From PVC group bacterium (GTDB lineage: Bacteria; Verrucomicrobiota; Kiritimatiellia; CAIKKV01; PXCX01), in the NCBI GenBank assembly GCA_003567575.1, contig PWZG01000473.1, forward strand, positions 1-9,483: DNA of 9,483 bases, in the 5' to 3' direction. The position numbers and the translations under genes are program-made. This document shows, piece by piece, positions 1 through 6,570 of this stretch. The notes beneath the pieces are model-generated. The model had not been told where the DNA came from, did not search any database, and worked only from the letters and a program-made list of their open reading frames with translations. Positions within the stretch are counted from its first letter, which is position 1. The number at the start of each line of letters is the position of its first letter.

Positions 1-978
1 CACCATCAACGGCCATTCTGTCGAAAAAGCCTGCAGCGCACGTTCAAAATGATTGAGGGCCGCGAGATGGCGGTCGGCCTCCGGCGCCATCACCGCCTGG
101 CCTTCCTCCAGGTAAAGCCGACCCAGCAGTGAACGCGCGCCGGCCATCGGGCTTTCAGCAACAGGAATATCGAGTTTCTCCAGTTGTTCGTCCATGTCGC
201 GCATCAACCGGATATTGGATTGCAGCATCCTGCGCGCCTCACGCCGGTCGCCGCGCGCGGCTTTCAACTGGGCATACGCCGTCAGGGCACGACCAAACCA
301 CAAGTCCATGCCGCCCCAGAGTACTTCGGTGAAATTATGTTCCGCCTTATTGAAAAGCGCTTCGCGTTCGGATGCTTCCAAACCTGCATCTTCGACGGCC
401 TGAAGCGCGATTTCAGCCTGTTCCAGCAGGACCTGACGTTGCTGGGCGCGTTCCTCGGTCACCGACAACAAGAGATCGTAAACGTCGACCGCATTTTTGT
501 AATCCCGGTCGTAAATCAACATCTGGACATATTTATGGGCCGAAAGACGCAAATTCCGGATCACATCCGGATCGGTGGGTGGTTCGCCATCGTATTGAGC
601 GAAAAATTCCGAGTAAATCTCCCGTGTTTTCGTTCTTTCTCCGATATTGAAATAGGCATCGGCCAACGCCAGCAGAATGGCTTGCGCGGAGGGACTGTCC
701 TCCGGTAAATTGCGCAGGATTTCCTCCGCGGCGGAGAGACGCCGGCGGTGAATCATCGCCTCAGCGCGTATGACGTCGGCGCGTGCTTCGGTCTCGGGGC
801 GGCGCATGACAAGACGTTCCATGACGTTCTCAGCCAGGGACGGCATGTCCATTCTGATGAGGCCACGGGCAAATTCAAATTCGCGCTCGATTGCAGCATC
901 CGCGAACACGCATTTGGCCGGCGCAACAATCAATGCCAATAGCCAAACCATTGAAAGCCACCACCGTTTCATGCTCAT
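1..978 (-). CDS. Exported TPR-type protein, partial (3' end outside window)
   Basis: An uninterrupted minus-strand reading frame runs from an ATG at 978 off the left edge, so at least 326 residues are present and the C-terminus is missing. The start region reads MSMKRWWLSMVW, followed by a hydrophobic stretch and a plausible signal peptidase I site after CVFA, so the product should be exported. The mature part is almost entirely amphipathic helix with TPR-like pairs (e.g. SAQAILLALADAYFNIGE, then DYKNAVDVYDLL) and several Ala/Arg-rich helices, as in TPR scaffolds and outer-membrane assembly helpers. No catalytic motif is visible. Alternative in-frame starts lie at 1005 (weak GGGA upstream) and 972; none has a strong Shine-Dalgarno, so the start is uncertain. 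It is divergent from the flavodiiron gene across about 200 bases. Specific function is unknown. Confidence 0.8.
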   Translation of the reverse strand, partial: MSMKRWWLSMVWLLALIVAPAKCVFADAAIEREFEFARGLIRMDMPSLAENVMERLVMRRPETEARADVIRAEAMIHRRRLSAAEEILRNLPEDSPSAQAILLALADAYFNIGERTKTREIYSEFFAQYDGEPPTDPDVIRNLRLSAHKYVQMLIYDRDYKNAVDVYDLLLSVTEERAQQRQVLLEQAEIALQAVEDAGLEASEREALFNKAEHNFTEVLWGGMDLWFGRALTAYAQLKAARGDRREARRMLQSNIRLMRDMDEQLEKLDIPVAESPMAGARSLLGRLYLEEGQAVMAPEADRHLAALNHFERALQAFSTEWPLMV

Positions 979-1123
979 TGCTTTGATTGCGCCATTAGGT
1001 TGCATAATCGGGATTCCCGCTGATTCAACTAGATTTAAGATAATTCCTTTCACACGAATTACGACTGAACTATACCAGAATCGCGAAAGGTTCGTCAAGC
1101 CCCCAGATAATGTTTTTTCGCTA

Positions 1124-1152
1124 TTGCGTTATATAGACTGTCGCGTTATAAT
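1124..1152 (+). promoter_or_regulatory. Putative sigma70-type promoter for the flavodiiron operon
   Basis: TTGCGT (1124-1129) and a perfect TATAAT (1147-1152) are separated by 17 bases, in an AT-rich segment 40 bases before the start codon. The -35 matches the consensus TTG only, but the -10 and spacing are ideal. The octamer GCGTTATA occurs twice here (1126-1133 and 1143-1150), so part of the signal may be an operator or a duplicated promoter half. This is sequence inference only. Confidence 0.5.
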
Positions 1153-1180
1153 TTTCTGTTCTAATCAAATAACCCCATTA

Positions 1181-1186
1181 AGGAGG
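1181..1186 (+). promoter_or_regulatory. Shine-Dalgarno of the flavodiiron gene
   Basis: AGGAGG lies 5 bases before the ATG at 1192. It is a full anti-16S match and fixes the start of the flavodiiron gene. Many other genes in this window have no comparable site, so strong initiation here is notable. Confidence 0.85.
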
Positions 1187-1191
1187 CAAGC

Positions 1192-2373
1192 ATGTTGAAA
1201 CCGAGAAAGATCAAGGACGGCCTTCATTGGGTCGGTGTCATCGACTGGGATCGTCGCCTTTTCGATGCACTTGTACCGCTTCCTGACGGCACCAGTTACA
1301 ATGCCTATCTGTTGGAGGGCACGGAAAAACGTGTCTTGCTGGACACCGTCGACAGCGACAAGATCGGTTCCTGGCGCGGCGTACTTGACGGTGTGGAGCG
1401 GCTGGACTATCTGGTTGCGCACCATGCGGAACAGGATCATTCCGGCGCCATTCCGGAAGTTTTGGCAAGCCATACGGAATGTACGGTCCTGGCGACCGAA
1501 AAATGCAAGGCTATGCTTATCGATCACTTACACATACCGCCAAACCGGATTCGCGCGGTAGCGGACGGCGAGACGGTATCGCTTGGCGGACGCACGCTGG
1601 AGTTTGTGAAGACACCCTGGGTCCACTGGCCGGAGACTATGTGCACGTACGTGCCCGAGGACCGGATTCTTTTTTCCTGCGATTTTTTCGGTTCACATTT
1701 GGCGACAAGCGACCTGTGGGTTCGCGATCGCGGCCAGGTATACGAAGCGGCCAAACGGTATTATGCGGAGATCATGATGCCGTTCCGGCAAACGATCCGT
1801 CGCAACCTGGAAAAGGTGCGCGCCCGCAATCCGGTTTGGATAGCGCCAAGTCACGGCCCGCTTTACGACGATCCGTCTTTTATCCTCGAGGCCTACGAAG
1901 ACTGGGTCAACAGCGAACCGAAAAACGAGGTCGTGCTGCCCTATGTTTCGATGCACGGCAGCACGGAAGCCATGGTACGGCATCTGGTCGGCGCCCTGAC
2001 GGAGCGCGAGATCACGGTCCGCCCCTTTAATCTGAGCGTAACGGATATCGGCAAACTGGCCATTGCCCTGGTCGACGCCGCTACACTGGTCGTCGGAACG
2101 CCGACGGTACATGTCAGCCCGCATCCGGCCGTTTTTTATGCAGCCCATCTAGCCAATGCATTGCGTCCGAAACTGCAATTCGCTTCAATTATCGGGTCGT
2201 ACGGCTGGAGCAGCAAAGCTATCGAACGGATTGCGGCTCTGATCCCGAACCTCAAGGTGGACCTTCTGGACCCGGTCTTATGCAAGGGATATCCGCGCGA
2301 ACCCGATTTCAAGGCGCTGGACACCCTGGCCGAAACTATCGCCGCGCGTCATCGCGAGCGGGGATTACGCTGA
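1192..2373 (+). CDS. fprA: Flavodiiron protein (A-type flavoprotein, O2/NO reductase)
   Basis: At 393 residues this has the usual length of the two-domain core flavodiiron protein. Residues 1-245 form a metallo-beta-lactamase-like domain with the diiron ligands in order: H78-x-E80-x-D82-H83 (HAEQDHSG), H145 in PWVHWPE, D164 in SCDFFGSH and H221 in APSHGP. Residues 247-393 form a flavodoxin domain with the FMN phosphate loop around SMHGSTEAM and the typical VVGTPTVHVSPHP and GSYGWSSKAI segments. The family reduces O2 to water, or NO to N2O, in the cytoplasm of anaerobes, usually with rubredoxin or a rubredoxin reductase as donor. No rubredoxin domain is fused and none is encoded nearby, so the donor is elsewhere. 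All metal ligands are intact, so activity is expected. The downstream gene starts 4 bases after the stop, indicating an operon. O2 versus NO preference cannot be read from sequence. Confidence 0.96.
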   Translation: MLKPRKIKDGLHWVGVIDWDRRLFDALVPLPDGTSYNAYLLEGTEKRVLLDTVDSDKIGSWRGVLDGVERLDYLVAHHAEQDHSGAIPEVLASHTECTVLATEKCKAMLIDHLHIPPNRIRAVADGETVSLGGRTLEFVKTPWVHWPETMCTYVPEDRILFSCDFFGSHLATSDLWVRDRGQVYEAAKRYYAEIMMPFRQTIRRNLEKVRARNPVWIAPSHGPLYDDPSFILEAYEDWVNSEPKNEVVLPYVSMHGSTEAMVRHLVGALTEREITVRPFNLSVTDIGKLAIALVDAATLVVGTPTVHVSPHPAVFYAAHLANALRPKLQFASIIGSYGWSSKAIERIAALIPNLKVDLLDPVLCKGYPREPDFKALDTLAETIAARHRERGLR

Positions 2374-2377
2374 AATA

Positions 2378-3712
2378 ATGACGAAACGCGGGACCCTGCT
2401 TTGGATCATTGCGGCGCTGGCGGCCTGGTGGCTTGCCGGTCAACGCCATGAGCCTTTGCGCGCGGCGCGGCATGATCTCTGGCCGGAGGCAGCGTTACAG
2501 GCGATTGAGGAAGCCCCGCCGCTGGTTGCTTTCACCACCGTCGCGTTGGGCGGATTCCAGGGGTTGATCGCGGACTTGCTCTGGTTGCGCGTGTCTCGAT
2601 TGCAGGACCAGGGCCATTATTTCGAAATCGTCCAATTGGCGGACTGGATCACCAAGCTGGAACCGCGTTTCACCGAAGTCTGGGCGTATCATGCCTGGAA
2701 CATGGCATATAACATCAGCGTCATGTTCCCTGATCCGGATGATCGTTGGCGCTGGGTACAACACGGGATCCATTTGCTGCGCGACGAGGGAATACGCTAT
2801 AATCCGGCCGATCCAAGCCTTTATCGTGAGCTTGGCTGGATATACCAGCATAAAATCGGCCGGCATTGGGACGACGCTAACATGACATATAAATGGAATC
2901 TGGCACAGACGATGTCGCCGGTGCTCGCCGACGGCCGGCTTGACCATGAACGAGCAGCCGGCGACACGGAATTACGCCAGCGTTTGAAGACCGAGTACGG
3001 ATTGGATGCGGACGCGATGTTATCAGTGGACAACCTTTACGGTCCGCTGGACTGGCGAGCGGCCGACACCCATGCCGTCTACTGGGCATGGCGCGGCCTG
3101 CAAGTGGCGCCGCCCGAAGGCAGCCTGCCCAACGAACGGATGATTTTCCAAGGGATGTCACAGGCGTTCAAACAGGGCCGCATCGTCATTGATTCTGAAA
3201 ACCGCTTTCTGATCACTTCTCCTGATCTCGATCTGTTTCCCGGCGTTCAACGTGCATTTACCGACGCACTGGAACGTTATCAGAACAACGAAACCATCAA
3301 ACAAGCCTACGCTAATTTCCTTGACGATGCAATGACGCTTTTTTTCGTCTATGGCCGTCGGGACAATGCGCGCGATCGCTTCGAAGAATTGCGGCAACTA
3401 TTTCCGGAAATGGTTGCCGGCGAAACCCTGCAAACCGCGGTCATAGGCAATCTTCTGGCACGGATGGAACAGGTCAGTCTGCGCGATGCAGCCGCATTGA
3501 TCGAAGGTTTCTTTTTTCAGGCTGAAATTTATCGCGTTATGGGAGAAACGGACCGCGCGGCCGCCCTGGATCGGCTGGCGCAAGTTCTCTGGCAGCGCGC
3601 CGAAGACCGGTTTGGCAACCACGAAGCCACGGCCATGCCGCCGGCACGCGCATTGCAAAGACAGGCGATCGAGCGTGCGCGCTCCGATTATGCACCGATG
3701 TTCCGGCAATGA
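2378..3712 (+). CDS. Membrane-anchored helical-repeat (TPR-like) protein coupled to the flavodiiron gene
   Basis: This 444-residue protein begins with a short basic N-terminus and one hydrophobic segment (about residues 7-20, LLWIIAALAAWWLA), which is a signal anchor or uncleaved signal. The rest is helical. The best-defined block is residues 59-165: GGFQGLIADLLWLRVSRLQ, LADWITKLEPRFTEVWAYHA, WNMAYNIS and ELGWIYQHKIG. It has a TPR-like rhythm with many Trp/Tyr and the LEPRF turn. A second helical part follows at about 285-440. I recall similar proteins annotated only as hypothetical or TPR proteins in Verrucomicrobiota-related genomes. No enzymatic motif is seen. It begins 4 bases after the flavodiiron stop with no clear Shine-Dalgarno, so translational coupling is likely. 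Residue placement suggests an extracytoplasmic scaffold, but function is unknown. Confidence 0.88.
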   Translation: MTKRGTLLWIIAALAAWWLAGQRHEPLRAARHDLWPEAALQAIEEAPPLVAFTTVALGGFQGLIADLLWLRVSRLQDQGHYFEIVQLADWITKLEPRFTEVWAYHAWNMAYNISVMFPDPDDRWRWVQHGIHLLRDEGIRYNPADPSLYRELGWIYQHKIGRHWDDANMTYKWNLAQTMSPVLADGRLDHERAAGDTELRQRLKTEYGLDADAMLSVDNLYGPLDWRAADTHAVYWAWRGLQVAPPEGSLPNERMIFQGMSQAFKQGRIVIDSENRFLITSPDLDLFPGVQRAFTDALERYQNNETIKQAYANFLDDAMTLFFVYGRRDNARDRFEELRQLFPEMVAGETLQTAVIGNLLARMEQVSLRDAAALIEGFFFQAEIYRVMGETDRAAALDRLAQVLWQRAEDRFGNHEATAMPPARALQRQAIERARSDYAPMFRQ

Positions 3713-3725
3713 TGCTTGAGGTCTG

Positions 3726-3754
3726 TTGCGGTTTTTTGTTTTATGTGATAAATT
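3726..3754 (+). promoter_or_regulatory. Weak putative promoter before the M48 protease gene
   Basis: The 81-base gap between stop 3712 and start 3794 is AT-rich. TTGCGG (3726-3731) and TAAATT (3749-3754) are 17 bases apart, with 4 of 6 matches at the -10. The TTGCG core resembles the flavodiiron promoter candidate. It could let the protease operon be transcribed independently of the upstream pair, but the match is weak. Confidence 0.3.
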
Positions 3755-3781
3755 CCGATACGTTGATGGGTGGTTTTAATC

Positions 3782-3787
3782 AGGAGA
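3782..3787 (+). promoter_or_regulatory. Shine-Dalgarno deciding the M48 protease start
   Basis: AGGAGA sits 6 bases before the ATG at 3794. This favours 3794 over an in-frame ATG at 3770, which has no ribosome site and would add eight residues in front of the twin-arginine signal. Confidence 0.75.
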
Positions 3788-3793
3788 CATCCC

Positions 3794-5110
3794 ATGGCAG
3801 ATAGATCCCTTACACGACGCGATTTTCTCGGCGGATCGGCGGCGGCAGCCGGCGCAATCACACTCGGCGGATGCGCCACTAATCCCGTTAGCGGACGCCG
3901 CCAGTTTATGTTGATGTCGCAAGCGGACGAAATCCGGATCGATCGCGAGCATGCGCCGCACCAGATATCTTTCGATTACGGGCCGCTTCAGGATAACAGG
4001 CTCAACCAGTACATCGCCGCGACGGGCGACCGATTGACGCCGGTGACGCACCGGCCCGACATGCCGTATTCGTTTCGCGGTGTCAATGCAGCGCATGTTA
4101 ACGCGTATGCCTTCCCGGGCGGGACCATTGCCGTCACGCGCGGTCTGCTGCTCGAGATGCAGGATGAATCGCAACTGGCGGCTTTGCTGGGCCATGAAAT
4201 CGGTCATGTAACGGCGCGTCATTCGGCCGCGGCAATGAGTACGGCGACGGCAACACAGTTGGGGATTCTGTTGGTCGGCGTTGCCGCGACCTTATACGAC
4301 GAGGATTACGGCGATCTGGCCCTTGGTCTCGGCGGGGTCGGCGCTTTTTTGTTCCTGGCCAAATACAGTCGGGACAACGAGCGCGAGGCGGATAAACTGG
4401 CGATAGAATACATGACGCGTGCCGGTTATTCCCCCGAAGGGATCGTCGGATTAATGGATATCCTGCGAAATCTCAACCAACGCCGGCCCAACTCGATTGA
4501 GGTAATGTTTTCGACGCACCCGATGAGCGAGGATCGCTATCGCGACGCGTTACGGCGCGCGCAACGGATGGCCGATACCGCGGTGGACATGAAGACGGGA
4601 CGGGAACGGTACATGGATCATACGGTCGCCTTACGCGAAAAGCGCGAAGCCATCACGGCCATGCAAAAAGGCCAGACGGCCATGCGAAAGGACGAGTTTG
4701 ACAAAGCCGAAACCCAGTTTGCGCGGGCGCTGCAAGCGGCGCCTGACGATTATACGGGACTTCTGCTTATGGCGAAAACCCAAATCGCGCGCGAACGCTA
4801 TGTCGAAGCGCTTGCGCATACGGTCGCGGCCCAGGAGGTTTATCCGGAAGAGCCACAAGCCTGGCATGTCGGCGGCATGGCCAATTTACGGGCGGGAAAT
4901 TACAATAATGCGCTGGCATCCTTCCGCCATTACGAACAACTTCTGCCGGGCAATCCGAACACATTGTTTTTCACGGGGTATACCCTTGAAAAAATGCAAC
5001 GACGTCCCGACGCGATCGAACACTATCGGAGTTACCTGCAAAAGGCGCCCAATGGTGAACACGCGCAATATGTTCGCCAACGTCTCGACGAATGGGGCGT
5101 GGCTTCATGA
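3794..5110 (+). CDS. M48-family zinc metalloprotease lipoprotein with C-terminal TPRs (BepA/LoiP-like)
   Basis: The predicted protein has 438 residues. The N-terminus SLTRRDFLGG is a twin-arginine motif, followed by a small-residue stretch and a lipobox LGGC, so Cys27 should be lipidated. After it, ATNPVSGRRQ is the signature seen in M48 lipoproteins. The catalytic site is H134-E135-I-G-H138 (HEIGHVTARH), and the third zinc ligand is E196 in NEREAD. The downstream THPMSEDR at about 241-248 matches the conserved His-Pro element of this family. Residues 285-435 are TPR-like helices, as in BepA/YfgC, an E. coli periplasmic protease-chaperone for outer-membrane protein assembly. The likely role is extracytoplasmic protein quality control, peripherally attached to a membrane. 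Active-site residues are complete. It is first in a three-gene run with the methyltransferase and the beta-repeat protein. Confidence 0.94.
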   Translation: MADRSLTRRDFLGGSAAAAGAITLGGCATNPVSGRRQFMLMSQADEIRIDREHAPHQISFDYGPLQDNRLNQYIAATGDRLTPVTHRPDMPYSFRGVNAAHVNAYAFPGGTIAVTRGLLLEMQDESQLAALLGHEIGHVTARHSAAAMSTATATQLGILLVGVAATLYDEDYGDLALGLGGVGAFLFLAKYSRDNEREADKLAIEYMTRAGYSPEGIVGLMDILRNLNQRRPNSIEVMFSTHPMSEDRYRDALRRAQRMADTAVDMKTGRERYMDHTVALREKREAITAMQKGQTAMRKDEFDKAETQFARALQAAPDDYTGLLLMAKTQIARERYVEALAHTVAAQEVYPEEPQAWHVGGMANLRAGNYNNALASFRHYEQLLPGNPNTLFFTGYTLEKMQRRPDAIEHYRSYLQKAPNGEHAQYVRQRLDEWGVAS

Positions 5111-5120
5111 AAGCATTCCC

Positions 5121-5513
5121 ATGACCGACCCAACGACAGTTTCCGGTCCCGTAACCACGTCGTTAAGCCATTTTTGTTTACGCGTCTACGCCGCGCTGAT
5201 GACCGTACCGCGCGGCCGGGTAACCACCTACGGCGCCTTGGCTCGGGCAATCGGCTGCCGTTCGGCACGCGCAATCGGAGGCGCACTACGGAAGAATCCG
5301 TTTGACCCGCGGATCCCCTGCCACCGCGTCATCGCCGCCGATGGCACGCCCGGCGGATACAAGGGCCGTCGCAACGGCGAGGCGATAACCGAAAAAACCA
5401 CTTTGCTGGCGTCTGAAGGGGTTCTCTTTCACAACGGTCGCCTGGCTGACCGCGGCTGTTTTTACGAACCGCCACATGCGCCGTCGGCGATACGAACCGA
5501 AGATACAGCATGA
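5121..5513 (+). CDS. ogt: Methylated-DNA--cysteine S-methyltransferase (C-terminal catalytic domain only)
   Basis: This 130-residue protein consists essentially of the DNA-binding/active domain of O6-alkylguanine-DNA alkyltransferases. Features in order are FCLRVYAALMTVPRGRVTTYG (Y37), SARAIGGALRKNP (arginine finger R50, N59), the acceptor site PCHRV with C67, then GTPGGYKG and the LLASEGV helix. Because Cys is present (not Trp as in alkyltransferase-like ATL proteins), it should transfer the O6-methyl group from guanine to itself in a suicide reaction. It lacks the N-terminal domain of the longer Ada-C/Ogt enzymes. The frame is open far upstream inside the protease gene, but that extension is an out-of-frame shadow; the ATG at 5121 gives the family-consistent start. 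There is no strong Shine-Dalgarno, and the start follows the protease stop by 10 bases. Its 3' end overlaps the next gene by ATGA. Confidence 0.92.
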   Translation: MTDPTTVSGPVTTSLSHFCLRVYAALMTVPRGRVTTYGALARAIGCRSARAIGGALRKNPFDPRIPCHRVIAADGTPGGYKGRRNGEAITEKTTLLASEGVLFHNGRLADRGCFYEPPHAPSAIRTEDTA

Positions 5514-6193
5514 ACCCATCGACGCCGCCAACCGATCCAAGCGCTGTCTCCGAAGGGCCGGAAGCCATCGCGCGACTGCAACGGAGCGTCCAACGATTGT
5601 CGCGACTGTTGGTCGTCACGCTGCTGATCACCGTGCTGCTGTTTTTCAAGGTGTTTGAAACGCGTTCGCGGAAGCAGGAATATATTCTTGTGGACCAAGA
5701 CGGCACGCCGCGAGCCGTAATAGGCATGCGTGATGACGACACATTTCTATCAATGTTCGACAGCGCCGGTGAAACACGTATCGCGATAAGTTCCGGCGGC
5801 AACGCGGGACCGATGTTACGTCTTTCCAATGCCGGATCGACCATGCATGCCATGTTGACGGTTCAGGACAACGGCGCCGGTCTGGCGCTGCTGGATGACA
5901 GCGGCGCGGGGATACAAGTGTTTACCGACGCACGTGATGCGCGCATAAATTTTATGGACCCCAACGGCTGGTTGCGTCTGGGTTTAGGTACGGATGACGG
6001 GATGCCTTTCTTCGGATTCATGGCCACCAACCTGTCCGCGCGGATTGTCATGGGAAGCGATGAAAACGGCGGGCGTCTGAGTTTTATCGACCGTCACGGC
6101 AAACGGCGTCTCTCGCTGGGGGTGCATGAAGATCGCCCGTTTCTCAACCCGGATCCCGATCCGGAGAAGATCGGGGTCAGCCCTTCACAATAA
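5510..6193 (+). CDS. Single-pass membrane protein with repeated beta-hairpin motif
   Basis: The product has 227 residues. A hydrophilic N-terminus with a short helix (ARLQRSVQRLSR) is followed by one transmembrane segment at about 33-47 (LLVVTLLITVLLFF). The remainder carries at least six loose copies of a motif of the form hydrophobic-x-hydrophobic-D-x-x-G-x-x-R-hydrophobic. Copies are at about 59-71 (LVDQDGTPRAVIG), 80-93 (SMFDSAGETRIAI), 102-117, 125-138, 146-160 (FMDPNGWLRLGLG) and 190-204 (SFIDRHGKRRLSLG). This predicts a repetitive beta structure outside the cytoplasm. I do not recognise a named family or a function. The ATG overlaps the TGA of the methyltransferase gene, so the two are translationally coupled; a link to DNA repair is not implied by the sequence. 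It ends the rightward operon. Confidence 0.85.
   Translation: MNPSTPPTDPSAVSEGPEAIARLQRSVQRLSRLLVVTLLITVLLFFKVFETRSRKQEYILVDQDGTPRAVIGMRDDDTFLSMFDSAGETRIAISSGGNAGPMLRLSNAGSTMHAMLTVQDNGAGLALLDDSGAGIQVFTDARDARINFMDPNGWLRLGLGTDDGMPFFGFMATNLSARIVMGSDENGGRLSFIDRHGKRRLSLGVHEDRPFLNPDPDPEKIGVSPSQ
6155..6175. repeat. Perfect 7-bp hairpin at the 3' end of the beta-repeat gene
   Basis: CCCGATC and GATCGGG flank a 7-base loop, ending 16 bases before the stop codon at 6191. A second inverted repeat, CCGGATC/GATCCGG (6149-6164), overlaps it, so two alternative folds are possible. No U-run follows, so it is not a canonical intrinsic terminator. The same stem recurs at 7793-7814. Confidence 0.4.
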
Positions 6194-6196
6194 ACT

Positions 6197-6476
6197 TTAC
6201 TCTTTAGTTTCATGCGTTGTGCAATGTTCAGTTCGCAATCTCCGCAATTCACGGATATGAAACTGTTCCACACGTTCGGCAAGCCGTTCAAGAAAACGTT
6301 CGTGATCCGTCTCGTCTCTGAAAAGTCGTCTCTCCGGCCCCCAACCTATGTCGCCGTAGCTTCCTGGCGAAGGCGCATCCCCCACCATCCGGCAGGCAAC
6401 ATGGCTTGTCCTCCGAAACCTTTGGCGAAGAAGGATAAATCGCCCCGGGATACTCCACTCGCAGTTGCCTTGCCAT
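6197..6476 (-). pseudogene. Broken 5' fragment of a REP-associated tyrosine transposase (RAYT, IS200/IS605-related)
   Basis: On the minus strand the ATG at 6476 opens MARQLRVEYPGAIY, the characteristic N-terminus of RAYT (Y1 transposase) proteins. Homology then stops. It resumes in a shifted frame at about 6331 with RRLFRDETDHERFLERLAERVEQF, which normally follows only 7-8 residues after GAIY (HVxxRGN). Here about 100 bases intervene instead of about 20-25, and they contain two REP-like palindromes. After EQFHIRE the similarity ends; the catalytic His-x-His and Tyr regions are absent. A Shine-Dalgarno-like AGGAGG remains just upstream (6484-6489 on the plus strand as CCTCCT). The fragment is therefore an inactive, frameshifted remnant of a roughly 200-300 residue gene. 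It lies between two convergent transcription units. Confidence 0.75.
6350..6433 (-). repeat. Two REP-like palindromic units inside the RAYT remnant
   Basis: Read on the minus strand, the first unit (6433-6403) is CTTCTTCGCCAAAGG followed by TTTCGGAGGACAAGCC, an imperfect hairpin. The second (6374-6350) contains TCGCC (6370-6366) and GGCGA (6355-6351) flanking AGGAAGCTAC. The first unit resembles the hairpin at 7782-7826: both begin with TTCTTC and both lead into a GGACAAGCC tail, which for the 7782 hairpin is the sequence after the second direct repeat at 8041-8062. I infer a small interspersed repeat family related to the RAYT. Confidence 0.5.
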
Positions 6477-6507
6477 ATTCGCCACTCCTCCTTTGCGATC
6501 TTTGTAT

Positions 6508-6543
6508 CTTGGCGCGCTATGTGTTTCTCGCAAAACCGCCAAG
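6508..6543. repeat. Inverted repeat CTTGGCG/CGCCAAG upstream of the RAYT remnant
   Basis: Perfect 7-base arms (6508-6514 and 6537-6543) enclose 22 bases and lie just upstream of the RAYT start (minus strand). The flanks carry CTTTGCGATCTTTG-like sequence, which resembles interspersed CTTTGCG/CTTGGCG repeats I recall from environmental bacterial genomes. It is probably part of the same mobile-repeat debris. With the RAYT fragment this accounts for the 377-base stretch 6194-6570 having no intact gene. Confidence 0.4.
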
Positions 6544-6570
6544 TGGGCCAAGGTTTCTTTGTTTTCCGCA

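Noticed and set aside
184..708. Plus-strand open frame of 174 residues
   Set aside because: It is antisense to the better-supported minus-strand TPR gene, whose frame has a signal peptide and regular amphipathic helices.
4698..5120. N-terminal extension of the methyltransferase frame into the protease gene
   Set aside because: The extension is Arg/Lys/Pro-rich out-of-frame translation of the TPR region; the alkyltransferase domain begins after the ATG at 5121.
6191..6210. AAACT/AGTTT inverted repeat at the end of the rightward operon
   Set aside because: Only a 5-base AT stem with a 9-base loop and no following T-run; too weak to call a terminator.
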